A DNA stretch of 23,322 nucleotides, taken from a virus. The DNA lies in IMG/VR virus record IMGVR_UViG_3300023292_000289, positions 1-23,322 of that record. One strand, written 5' to 3'. Below the pieces are notes generated by a model. It was not told the DNA's origin and searched no databases. It saw only the letters and a program-made list of their open reading frames with translations. Positions 11,449 to 19,106 of the stretch are shown in pieces (position 1 is the first letter of the stretch; the number at the start of each line of letters is the position of its first letter). A program made the position numbers and the translations under genes.

Positions 11449-12140
11449 TAAGTCTCCTTCTCTACAAAATTATTAATTAGCGGGAATACACCAGATAAAG
11501 CTTCTGCACACCCAAGTGCAATTTCCCTATGTTCTTTTTGCGTGCCGTGTCCCGATCTTAAATTCACATAATGAACCCAAGAACGAATGGTACCTTTCAT
11601 ATAAAGTTTAGAAACCGTATTACCCTCAGGCAATACTGATCGGGCTTGTTCCTTTGCAATACCATTTTCTATTGCCCAAGAATAATTATCTTGTGCATTC
11701 TTATTATGTCGAGTCTGTCGGATATGCCATTGAGCTGCAATCTGTTTTTGTTTCTCATCGTTTACGTCCATATTTATAGAATTTTGTCTATTCTTATGGT
11801 CTTGTAGACGGGCTTCGCGCTCAACGAATGATAGATCTTTAGTAGGATCTGCATAACGCTGTGAGAATTCCTGGAACGAGAATGAGCGATGACGAAGAAT
11901 CTGTCGAGCAATATCACGGGTAGTGATAATCTCCAGAGTCGCGCCAACCATTTCTAGCGGACTCCAGTGATCATTATCTATCAGATATTTAATCAATTTA
12001 TCATTAGTATCAGTATTCAACTGATTACTAGGGTTACTTACGCGAGCGGCGTACGCAATGATATCTTGAAGGGATTCAACGCCTGGTAAATTAATATTAG
12101 GGTTTACCGTGTCACTGCAGAGCAGGGTTACCTTACTCAT
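11448..12140 (-). CDS. thyX: Flavin-dependent thymidylate synthase ThyX
   Basis: The 230-residue protein contains the ThyX signature RHRSFSFQEFSQR (residues 83-95; RHR, seven residues, Ser93), preceded by HWSPLEM and followed by the C-terminal LYMKGTIRSWVHYVNLRSGHGTQKEHREIA. That last segment carries the dUMP-binding Arg and His residues typical of the family. It converts dUMP to dTMP with methylene-tetrahydrofolate, FAD and NADPH. With the dCMP deaminase at 16050-16574 it gives a route from dCMP to dTMP, as in many T4-like marine phages. It is ATGA-coupled to the small basic gene upstream. Because dTMP is made here, the TS-fold protein at 17966-18703 probably has another job. Confidence 0.95.
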   Translation of the reverse strand: MSKVTLLCSDTVNPNINLPGVESLQDIIAYAARVSNPSNQLNTDTNDKLIKYLIDNDHWSPLEMVGATLEIITTRDIARQILRHRSFSFQEFSQRYADPTKDLSFVEREARLQDHKNRQNSINMDVNDEKQKQIAAQWHIRQTRHNKNAQDNYSWAIENGIAKEQARSVLPEGNTVSKLYMKGTIRSWVHYVNLRSGHGTQKEHREIALGCAEALSGVFPLINNFVEKET

Positions 12141-12424
12141 GTAGCGTACTCCCCTGCAGCTGGTTTCTTATCCTTAGTATTCCAGTCGTCTACTTTCCAA
12201 ACAGTCTTTGCATCAACACGAATGAAACGTTTATTTGTTTCAGTCTTGTTTGGGTTTTCAATAGTAAGCATAACCTTCTTACCTTTATGAAACGCAATCA
12301 ACTGGTTCATGATTCTGGAACCTGACGCCATGTAATCGCGGCGTTGTCCTTTTACTTTTTCGCGTGACACACTGTGGCGTTCGCCTTTAGATGTGTACTT
12401 TTGACGTAGTCTTTTCTTACCCAT
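12137..12424 (-). CDS. Small basic protein, function unknown
   Basis: The 95-residue protein is strongly basic at its N-terminus (MGKKRLRQKYTSKGERHSVSREKVKGQRRDY), followed by a possible small beta-domain (KKVMLTIENPNKTETNKRFIRVDAKTVWKV) and a disordered tail. The charge suggests nucleic acid binding, which fits its position directly after the replicative helicase gene (3 bp gap) and before thyX (ATGA overlap). No family is recognised. It could be a helicase accessory or an RNA-binding protein. Confidence 0.65.
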   Translation of the reverse strand: MGKKRLRQKYTSKGERHSVSREKVKGQRRDYMASGSRIMNQLIAFHKGKKVMLTIENPNKTETNKRFIRVDAKTVWKVDDWNTKDKKPAAGEYAT

Positions 12425-12427
12425 AAT

Positions 12428-13837
12428 TTATTCCTCATCTATAACAACGACATCTTGTTCGTCGTCTATTTTAAAATTTTCAAATTTTTGTAATTTACCA
12501 GCACTTGCTTTATCATAATCTGGGGTATCATTAACAAGATCTTGTTGATCGTCATTTACGTCAAACAACCTCATTTTTGCTCGATCTACCCCAATTACAA
12601 ATTTCTTAAATGCTAATACATCAGCATACCTATTCTTTAACTGTTTTATTAATAATTGACCTAATTGTTGTAATTCTTCCGTTGTAATAAGAGCGAACAT
12701 AAAGTCTGCCGTTGCCGGTAATCCAAAAGATTCTGATGTATCTTCAAGACCGACATCACTATTTGAAAAGCCAGATCTATTTGTTTGTGTTGCAGTTACA
12801 ATAGGTAGATTATTCTCTACAGCCAATCCTCTTAATTCTTCTGCAACAGCCTTTATATAACCATATGAGTTAGAGGCTGCAGCAGCACCTTTCATTCTAG
12901 ATGATGCACAGATATTGAGATAATCAATATAAATGATATCTGGGGTGAAGTTCTTTTTTAGTTTAAGTTCTTTTAAAAGTGCTCTGAAGTGTCCAGCATT
13001 TGCTTGACCTGTAGGATACTCCTTAATAATTAATTTACCGGACGTCTTTCTTTTTAAATCTGATACCTTACTCGTAAACATCTCTTTCGACATATGTTTA
13101 ATTTGAGGTATATCAACATCAAGAAGATTTGCGTCAATACGTTCAGCAATTTTTTCTTCAGCCATTTCTGCAGTAATATAAAGAACATTAAGACCCCGAA
13201 CCAAATTTGACGAAGCAAAGTGGCACATCGCCATAGATTTACCGACGTTAGTTCCAGCAAGAATAACATTTAGTGTTTTTCTGGGTAATCCACCGCCGGT
13301 AATAATATTAAGAATTTCAATATCAAACGGAATTCTTTCTTCTTCTCGATGATAATATTCATATCTATCATCTGCAGCTTCAATAAAATCGTGACCAATA
13401 TTTGTATCAAATGAAACTGATAGCGCCGTACTCAAAAGTTCAGGCAAAGCGTTTTTAGTTAGTTCTTTATGTTTACCATCAATAATCGTAAGTGATTCCA
13501 TGACAGCATTGAAAAGTGCTCGATCCTGACACCAGCGTTCTGTTGTTTCCATAAGCCATTCTTGATCCGTTTCTTCAGACGAATATAGCTGTGGTAATTC
13601 TTCTAGTGTCGATGAATATTGTTGATCGGTAACGTGTTCAGCATCGTCTAATTCGATTTTGAACATTTCAAATGTTGGTGCTTTATTATATTTTGTAATA
13701 AAGTTTTTTGTCTCTTGAAAAATAATCCTATCTGTTTCTTGAAAATATTCTGGTTGAATAAACGGTAGAACTTTTCTCATATAATCTTCGTTGGTTAGGA
13801 GATTTCTAAGAATAGCTCTTTCTATACTTACTTCCAT
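12428..13837 (-). CDS. 41: DnaB-type replicative helicase (T4 gp41 type)
   Basis: The 469-residue protein has the DnaB organisation. An N-terminal helical domain (EVSIERAILRNLLTNEDYMRKVLPFIQPEYF, like the DnaB N-domain) precedes a RecA-like motor with Walker A AGTNVGKS (194-201), LYITAEMAEE (motif 1a), Walker B IIYIDYL (301-307), the TATQTNRSGF motif and DTSESFGLPATADFMFAL. T4 gp41 forms a hexameric 5'-3' helicase at the fork and works with a primase. The ATG at 13837 has AGGAGG with a 4-5 nt spacer and shares one base with the stop of the preceding gene. Promoter P5 inside that gene gives it a separate transcript. The C-terminus is acidic (DDEQDVVVIDEE). Confidence 0.93.
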   Translation of the reverse strand: MEVSIERAILRNLLTNEDYMRKVLPFIQPEYFQETDRIIFQETKNFITKYNKAPTFEMFKIELDDAEHVTDQQYSSTLEELPQLYSSEETDQEWLMETTERWCQDRALFNAVMESLTIIDGKHKELTKNALPELLSTALSVSFDTNIGHDFIEAADDRYEYYHREEERIPFDIEILNIITGGGLPRKTLNVILAGTNVGKSMAMCHFASSNLVRGLNVLYITAEMAEEKIAERIDANLLDVDIPQIKHMSKEMFTSKVSDLKRKTSGKLIIKEYPTGQANAGHFRALLKELKLKKNFTPDIIYIDYLNICASSRMKGAAAASNSYGYIKAVAEELRGLAVENNLPIVTATQTNRSGFSNSDVGLEDTSESFGLPATADFMFALITTEELQQLGQLLIKQLKNRYADVLAFKKFVIGVDRAKMRLFDVNDDQQDLVNDTPDYDKASAGKLQKFENFKIDDEQDVVVIDEE

Positions 13838-14151
13838 TAAACCTCCTGGAGTTCTACGCTCTTCTCTATAATGTTAGATAGTATCATACCCATGTGTGTT
13901 TGTAAACCCTCATCTTCAATAGTTAACTCATTATCTGGTGAACGAATTATTTCAAAATCGAAATTTAGAAATTCACCTGTGTCATCAAGTTTGAGTGTAC
14001 CAAATTGTATAACACTCTCTACAAAAATACCATTTAGAATTCTAATTTGCCAGAGCTGATCTTGGCCCGTTTTTTGAACCTGACCCATAACTGGGACAAG
14101 TTCATAATCTACATCTTCTAATAGAGATACGTGCTGATCTATATTATTCAT
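13837..14151 (-). CDS. Small unknown protein at the T4 gene 40 position
   Basis: The frame begins at a TTG at 14157, but I favour the ATG at 14151, since GAGGAGG lies 9 nt upstream of it and only 3 nt from the TTG. The 104-residue protein (MNNIDQHVSLLEDVDYELVPVMGQ...) reads as a beta-rich domain (LWQIRILNGIFVESVIQFGTLKLDDTGEFLNFDFEII) followed by a helix (THMGMILSNIIEKSVEL). It lies between uvsX and gene 41, where T4 has gene 40, a head-assembly/chaperone gene, but I see no real similarity. It overlaps uvsX by 8 bp and gene 41 by 1 bp. Its 3' part carries promoter P5. Confidence 0.65.
   Translation of the reverse strand: MNNIDQHVSLLEDVDYELVPVMGQVQKTGQDQLWQIRILNGIFVESVIQFGTLKLDDTGEFLNFDFEIIRSPDNELTIEDEGLQTHMGMILSNIIEKSVELQEV
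13878..13909 (-). promoter_or_regulatory. Early-type promoter P5, inside a gene, upstream of the helicase
   Basis: GGGTTTACA (13909-13901), 17 bp, TACTAT (13883-13878), with TATGA before the -10. It lies within the last 70 bp of the gene at 13837-14151 and would start a transcript near 13871, about 34 nt before the gene 41 ATG. Keeping this element forces the codons for GLQTH there, so it is a promoter embedded in coding sequence. Confidence 0.65.
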
Positions 14152-15223
14152 CGTCAATCACCTCCTCAAATTCTTCAAAGTTAATTAATTCTTTATGACC
14201 TATTGAATATAATTCTTCGACAAAAGTCGTGAATTTTTCATTAGCCAATAGAGGATCCCAGAATTCTGCATTATGAGTATCCTTTTCATAATAGACCTTT
14301 TCTTCAATTTCGCCCGTGTCGGAATTCATTTTAGAATAACCTAAGCTTTGACCTTTTTTACCCTTATGAATAAATTTACCAAGAACAGCTACTTCCAAAA
14401 GACCCGAATATGGTTTTACAAATTCTTCCCATGAAACTGAGATAGGAATTTTAGCACCCTCTTTTAGATACCTCGATTTTTCCATCTTAATAATAAAGTT
14501 ATATCCAGTCACACCTTTTGCATCAGAAGCTTTACCCTCTTGACGTCTACCAATAATCCAGATTGTGTCTGCAGAGTAATAAATACCTGTACCACCTGAA
14601 ACAATATCCTTTGGATATAGACCCATTTCTTTATATGTGTGGTTAACAGCAATGAATGGGATATCATTCAAATATAATTTTGGTGTAACCATTCTGAACA
14701 GACTTTTGAAGGCCTTCGCGCGTGTCATATCCGCGACAGATTTTCCTGCCTCAGCATCATCAGTTTCTTTCATCGATGCAATGTTACCTGCAGAGTCAAG
14801 AATAATTATCACTTTATCTTTGCGATCTATTTCTTTAAGCTGACGTACAATGTCAAATTTTAATTCTTCGATTGTTGTTACAGGGGAATGATACACTTGG
14901 TTCGGGTCAATTCCAAATGATTGGAAATAAGATTCTTTAGATCCGAACTCAGAATCATAGAATAGAAGAACTGCATCTTCACCATGTTTTCTTAAAAACG
15001 CTGCGGCGATTAACAATGCGAAATTACTTTTAAAGTGTTTTGAAGGTCCAGCAAAAACAGTAACTCCTGCTGCAATTCCTGAATTAATAGTACCACCTAA
15101 TGCTACATTAATCATAGGCACACCGGTGTCTACGATATCAAGATTTTTAAACACCTTTGATTCTGTTAGGACGGCGGAATGTTTAAGTACGCTCGTCTTT
15201 TTGATTTTATCCATTAATCCCAT
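14144..15223 (-). CDS. uvsX: UvsX, RecA-like recombinase
   Basis: The 359-residue protein carries Walker A as GPSKHFKS (59-66), nearly the T4 UvsX form GPSKSFKS rather than the bacterial RecA GPESSGKT. Walker B is VIIILDSAG (about 138-146), and FIAVNHTYKEMG with the following GGTGIYYSADTIWIIGRR corresponds to L1/L2 and the core end. It forms filaments on single-stranded DNA for recombination-dependent replication and repair. Its ATG has AAGGAA upstream. The acidic C-terminal tail (NFEEFEEVIDDE) is typical of RecA proteins. It stands 2 bp after the nucleotide-sugar dehydrogenase gene. Confidence 0.95.
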   Translation of the reverse strand: MGLMDKIKKTSVLKHSAVLTESKVFKNLDIVDTGVPMINVALGGTINSGIAAGVTVFAGPSKHFKSNFALLIAAAFLRKHGEDAVLLFYDSEFGSKESYFQSFGIDPNQVYHSPVTTIEELKFDIVRQLKEIDRKDKVIIILDSAGNIASMKETDDAEAGKSVADMTRAKAFKSLFRMVTPKLYLNDIPFIAVNHTYKEMGLYPKDIVSGGTGIYYSADTIWIIGRRQEGKASDAKGVTGYNFIIKMEKSRYLKEGAKIPISVSWEEFVKPYSGLLEVAVLGKFIHKGKKGQSLGYSKMNSDTGEIEEKVYYEKDTHNAEFWDPLLANEKFTTFVEELYSIGHKELINFEEFEEVIDDE

Positions 15224-15225
15224 TT

Positions 15226-16053
15226 TTATTCCTTAAAATTTACTTTTTGTTCTATTTCTCGAGAATCCATGGAGTAATCGCGTCTATACGCGTTATTGGC
15301 TAGGATTACCTCATTTAGTACTGTAAACTCATCTTTTGCAAATTTAGCAAAAGCTTTGCTATCTTTTGGAAAACATGAGCCGCCAAATCCCCTTTTATTG
15401 TCAAAACCTGGGGCTTGTGTGTGACTATATCCAACCCTAGGGTCAGATCCTATCGCATTTATTACCTTATTAAAGTTTCCAGTACTTCTATTATCTATAA
15501 CGTCTTTAAATTGGTTAAACCATAGTGTTTTTGATGCGAGATACGTGTTAATTCCATACTTCACAAAACTTGCTTCTTCTGCACTCATATAAAATACTTC
15601 ACACGGTCTACATCTAGAATGATTCTGATATAGATCAAACACCTTAACACAATATCCATAATCTACTCCACCAAGAATATGAAATATAGGATTAATAAAA
15701 TCCTCAATTGCATTTCGTTCTGTTAAAAATTCCGGATTATAAACTACTCTAAACGATTTTGACGATAACGATTTTGCGTCGTCTGGTGGTATTGTTGATT
15801 TAATCACAATGTTTGTCATTATAGTAGTTGATACTAATTTTTGGGTTATATCAAGAACAATACTAGAATCCACTGATCCATCAGCACTCATAGGAGTAGG
15901 TACACACACAAATATGAAATCTTGATCTGCTTTAATATCTTCTAAATCTGTTCCATATTTTGGGTCTATAATATCAATATTATTACCTCGAACATCTAGC
16001 GCATATTCTAGGGATTTTCCAACAAATCCGTGACCTACAATTGTTATATTCAT
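15226..16053 (-). CDS. UDP-glucose/GDP-mannose dehydrogenase-family protein lacking C-terminal domain
   Basis: The start is set at the ATG at 16053, which forms ATGA with the deaminase stop and begins directly with the Rossmann strand (MNITIVGHGFVG). The longer frame starts at 16071. The 275-residue protein has the NAD site GHGFVG (7-12), VCVPTP (49-54), KSTIPP (85-90), YNPEFLTERNAIEDF, EEASFVKYGIN with Lys165, and GFGGSCFPKD with the catalytic Cys227. Family members oxidise a nucleotide sugar twice to the uronic acid. Usual length is 390-450, and here the third, UDP-binding domain is missing: the protein stops soon after the catalytic loop region. It may use an unusual substrate or a partner. 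The context (asparagine synthetase, cytidylyltransferase-like protein) hints at sugar or surface modification. Confidence 0.85.
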   Translation of the reverse strand: MNITIVGHGFVGKSLEYALDVRGNNIDIIDPKYGTDLEDIKADQDFIFVCVPTPMSADGSVDSSIVLDITQKLVSTTIMTNIVIKSTIPPDDAKSLSSKSFRVVYNPEFLTERNAIEDFINPIFHILGGVDYGYCVKVFDLYQNHSRCRPCEVFYMSAEEASFVKYGINTYLASKTLWFNQFKDVIDNRSTGNFNKVINAIGSDPRVGYSHTQAPGFDNKRGFGGSCFPKDSKAFAKFAKDEFTVLNEVILANNAYRRDYSMDSREIEQKVNFKE

Positions 16054-16574
16054 TCTACTAAATATTCCCATTTAACGCCGGACTCTTCAAACATCATAGT
16101 TGTGAACTCCCAGGATTCTCTCCATCGTTCAAAATCAACAGTAGGTTTTGGAAGAACTACTCTTTTAATTCCTGCTTGAATTATACCCTTTGCACATTCT
16201 GAACAAACCGGTAATCCGTAGACATATAAAGTTGCTCCATTCAAAGAAAGACCGTACCAAGATGCATTATATATGGCATTCATTTCTGCGTGAACAACCA
16301 ATTTATATTTCGTCGGTCTATCATTCAATCTTTCTTCAGAGTCTGCTATACCTCGGGGAAATCCATTATAACCCATACTTAAAACTTGACCCGTTTTTGA
16401 TACTGCAACTGAGCCAATTTTACTAGAAGGATCTTTAGACCACTTCGAGACTTCTCTTGCAAGTCCCATATATTTTTGGTCCCACGTCATGATTTTATCG
16501 GGTAAAATTAAATCGCACATACATTCTTTATGTAATCCACACGCACATCCACCGCCTTGATCATATTTAGCCAT
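16050..16574 (-). CDS. dCMP deaminase
   Basis: The zinc-dependent deaminase signature is complete: HAEMNAIYNA with His95 and Glu97, and LPVCSECAKGIIQAGI with Cys124 and Cys127. SSKIGSVAVSKTGQVLSMGYNGFPRG upstream and 174 residues total match the dCMP deaminase branch (T4 cd type). It makes dUMP from dCMP and so feeds ThyX. An N-terminal extension, MAKYDQGGGCACGLHKECMCD, has four Cys (10, 12, 18, 20) and His15 and could hold a second, structural zinc. It overlaps the asparagine synthetase gene by 8 bp and the dehydrogenase gene by ATGA. Confidence 0.92.
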   Translation of the reverse strand: MAKYDQGGGCACGLHKECMCDLILPDKIMTWDQKYMGLAREVSKWSKDPSSKIGSVAVSKTGQVLSMGYNGFPRGIADSEERLNDRPTKYKLVVHAEMNAIYNASWYGLSLNGATLYVYGLPVCSECAKGIIQAGIKRVVLPKPTVDFERWRESWEFTTMMFEESGVKWEYLVE

Positions 16575-17964
16575 TATACATTTCCTTCCAAATTCGATTA
16601 TTAGTCAATCTTTGTTCCATTGGGAATTTTTTAATTCCTGGGATCTTAAGAGGTTTCTTGGCCCGCAAAAGAATATCTTGTGGGACATAGGATTCAAATA
16701 CACTTTTAAGCATTTCTTTATCACCCATTCTATTTTCATATGGTACTCGAAGAGCATATTTAATAACCTTTGGTGATAAAAATGGTGCTCTTAATTCCAC
16801 CGTTGATCTCATCATAGTTCGATCAAGTTTTGGTAGATGATAGTATGGGAGCTCTAAAAATATATCTGAATGTTGAGAATCATATTCTTTTGCTCTTCGA
16901 TATCCGCCGAATAACTCATCAGCACCATCACCAGTCATAACAGCATAGAAGCCTAGTTTTTTAAGTTCTTCGGCCATTGCTATTTGAGGTTTCACTGAAC
17001 CTAGGTCAACTGGGGTTTGGTGGATTTTAATTGCTTTTTCATCTGACACTTTATCAAATGTAACGATTAAAAGATCCTTAGTAACAAGTTCCGCATAATG
17101 AGATTCATTATTCTCAGCATGTATAGCTGTTATAGGAATATCTTCATCACCATATTTCCATTCTTCTGAATGAATTTCTTTTATAAGATTATATATGATC
17201 GTTGAGTCAATACCACCAGAAAGGAGCACTGCTACTTCTCGTTCTCCCGTAAGTCTATTTTTAACGGATTCTTTTAATATATCTTCTAGAGAGTCATTTT
17301 CAGAAAAATCTACGCGCTCCCAATCCCAATATTTTGTGATTACACCATCAAGATAATAATGACCTGGCGGGATTTGTTTAATTTCGTTCCATGGGGATTC
17401 TGGTCCTGGATTATATCCCCATTTTAATACGTTCGAATGAAATAATTCATTTCTTGTGACGCCCTTAAGATTTTTAAGTACATCAATTTCAGATGCAACC
17501 ACATTCAAATCTGTTCTATAATAAACCGGTTTTTGGGATAGGTAATCGGTACAAGCAAATAACTTATCTTTGAGAATAGTTGCAAACGACCAAAAACCGT
17601 CATAGTTATGCATGTAATTAAGATCTATTTTTTGATTTCCGTAATTATGAAAATGAAAATCTCTAACAAAGAATTCAGCATCGGATCTAACTTTCCATTC
17701 TAAGAAGTCATCGTTGAGGAATTTCCAATTAAATATCTCCCCAACAAAGACATTTGGTATACCTTCTGCACCATGATAGATCGGTTGTATTGCTACCTCT
17801 GGGTCTAAATTAGTGAACGGAAGACTGACATGACCAAACTGAGCATCACCATATCTACCTGAACCCGTAAATTCTGGAAGGCCCCTGTAATCCATTTCGC
17901 GGACAACACCCGCTATATTTCTATGATTAAGACCGGGTTGTTTCCAAGCTATAAATCCACACAT
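16567..17964 (-). CDS. asnB: Glutamine-hydrolysing asparagine synthetase (AsnB-like)
   Basis: The N-terminal nucleophile is Cys2 (MCGFIAW), followed by a class II glutamine amidotransferase domain (GHVSLPF, VFVGEIFNW, SDAEFFV, DGFWSFATI) up to about residue 200. The synthetase domain has the ATP PP-loop LLSGGIDST (249-254 for SGGIDS) and TGDGADELFGGY (344-355). At 465 residues it is shorter than E. coli AsnB (554) but keeps both active sites. It would convert aspartate to asparagine, or amidate a related carboxylate such as a sugar acid; phage-borne asnB genes occur in marine T4-like phages. It lies 1 bp after the TS-fold gene and overlaps the deaminase gene, inside the nucleotide cluster. 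Confidence 0.92.
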   Translation of the reverse strand: MCGFIAWKQPGLNHRNIAGVVREMDYRGLPEFTGSGRYGDAQFGHVSLPFTNLDPEVAIQPIYHGAEGIPNVFVGEIFNWKFLNDDFLEWKVRSDAEFFVRDFHFHNYGNQKIDLNYMHNYDGFWSFATILKDKLFACTDYLSQKPVYYRTDLNVVASEIDVLKNLKGVTRNELFHSNVLKWGYNPGPESPWNEIKQIPPGHYYLDGVITKYWDWERVDFSENDSLEDILKESVKNRLTGEREVAVLLSGGIDSTIIYNLIKEIHSEEWKYGDEDIPITAIHAENNESHYAELVTKDLLIVTFDKVSDEKAIKIHQTPVDLGSVKPQIAMAEELKKLGFYAVMTGDGADELFGGYRRAKEYDSQHSDIFLELPYYHLPKLDRTMMRSTVELRAPFLSPKVIKYALRVPYENRMGDKEMLKSVFESYVPQDILLRAKKPLKIPGIKKFPMEQRLTNNRIWKEMYNG

Positions 17965-17965
17965 A

Positions 17966-18703
17966 TTATTTTACCAACTGTTCTAGAGCAAATCTATCAT
18001 TTGCAAAGCAATGAAAGGATGAAGACGAGAAGTGGAGATAACCTGGTGTGGCATCTAATCCTGCTTCCTCAATCATCCATAATGTTAATGCGTTTGCAAA
18101 GAATAAATCGTTATGTACGTGACGAACCGCGTCACACGAGCGCATATGATACGCGCAATGTAATTCTTTTCCTCGAAGCATGAAATGCCAACCAAACGTG
18201 CACGGAACTCGTTCACCTTCTAATGATGCCGTTAAATCCTCGGGGAACCACATTGGAACATAGCACTGTCGAGTTGTGGGTTCATTTTTAAGAAGAGCTA
18301 CCGCTGTATCTAAATTACCTTGTTTAAATCTAATACCATCTTTTGTAATATCGCACCACATACGTTCTGGATAACTATGACTAAATGCTTCATTTTTACT
18401 TAGATATTCATTTGTCTTCATCAACCAACGTTCATGTGATGGGGGCGGATTATAAGGAACCCCAGATACCCGTTCTGCAAAATGCTCATCCGCCCAGGGC
18501 TGCATGGCATCAACCGAGTCAGATGCCTTCTGATACGAGTCTGACATTTTTGCAACTAAATCAGCGTGAAGAATTTCAATGAAAACTGGTGGATCTGCTT
18601 TGCCCTGCCATTTTTCTGTTGAAATCTCATATCCTTGATTTAATAAAATCTTTCGAAGATTTTTTAAGCCTTCACCGATCGTTCTACCTTGAGCTCTATT
18701 CAA
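17966..18703 (-). CDS. Thymidylate-synthase-fold protein, candidate dCMP hydroxymethylase
   Basis: The C-terminal half aligns by eye with thymidylate synthase: a phosphate Arg in NEPTTRQCYVPMWFPEDL (Arg145), the catalytic Cys in ERVPCTFGWHF (Cys168), the MRSCDAVRHVHND block (Arg188, Asp191) and LHFSSSSFHCFAND (His231). Where TS has the dUMP-selective Asn (N177 in E. coli), the ungapped alignment gives Asp199, as in T4 dCMP hydroxymethylase. Its gene position, between gene 43 and uvsX, equals T4 gene 42. ThyX is encoded separately, so a role in making a modified dCMP is likely. The start is a TTG at 18703 with AGGA 9 nt upstream. It overlaps the cytidylyltransferase-like gene by 8 bp. The 245-residue length is close to the family's. 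Confidence 0.75.
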   Translation of the reverse strand: MNRAQGRTIGEGLKNLRKILLNQGYEISTEKWQGKADPPVFIEILHADLVAKMSDSYQKASDSVDAMQPWADEHFAERVSGVPYNPPPSHERWLMKTNEYLSKNEAFSHSYPERMWCDITKDGIRFKQGNLDTAVALLKNEPTTRQCYVPMWFPEDLTASLEGERVPCTFGWHFMLRGKELHCAYHMRSCDAVRHVHNDLFFANALTLWMIEEAGLDATPGYLHFSSSSFHCFANDRFALEQLVK

Positions 18704-19106
18704 TTTTTTTAATCCTATTTCTTAATTCCGAAGAGGAAAACCTATGGTTTCTCTTATTAAAATATAATTCAATTCCTAGGGTTTCACAACGTTCTCTACC
18801 GGTGAAATCCCTGTCTTTATATTCTTCTCCTAAAATTCTAACGTCAATTTGTTTTAATTCAATAATATCAATTAATGCTTTTTCGGAATCATAGCAAACT
18901 ACTTCATCCACATATTTAACAGCTTCAAGTTGTATTTGTCTTTCGACAACGCTTTGAGCTGGTTTATTCTTTTCTTCTCTGTCGCGGGATGGATCAATAT
19001 CTAAGGCACAAATCAAATAGTCACATTGATCTTTTGCTTCTCTAAGCATTGATACTTGTCCTGCGTGTAACAGATCAAATGCAGAAGCTGTTAATCCAAC
19101 TTTCAT
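18696..19106 (-). CDS. Cytidylyltransferase-like nucleotidyltransferase
   Basis: The 136-residue protein matches the small HxGH nucleotidyltransferases of the glycerol-3-phosphate cytidylyltransferase (TagD) or RfaE C-terminal type: VGLTASAFDLLHAGQVSMLREAKDQCDYLI, VVERQIQLEAVKYVDEVV, and the final HRFSSSELRNRI (an ISSTxxR-like motif). The signature HxGH is HAGQ here (14-17), so the second His, which helps the transition state, is Gln. It would couple CTP or ATP to a phosphorylated small molecule such as glycerol, ribitol or a heptose. It is ATGA-coupled to the DUF1599-like gene upstream and overlaps the TS-fold gene downstream. A link to nucleotide-sugar chemistry with the dehydrogenase is possible. 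Confidence 0.83.
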   Translation of the reverse strand: MKVGLTASAFDLLHAGQVSMLREAKDQCDYLICALDIDPSRDREEKNKPAQSVVERQIQLEAVKYVDEVVCYDSEKALIDIIELKQIDVRILGEEYKDRDFTGRERCETLGIELYFNKRNHRFSSSELRNRIKKIE

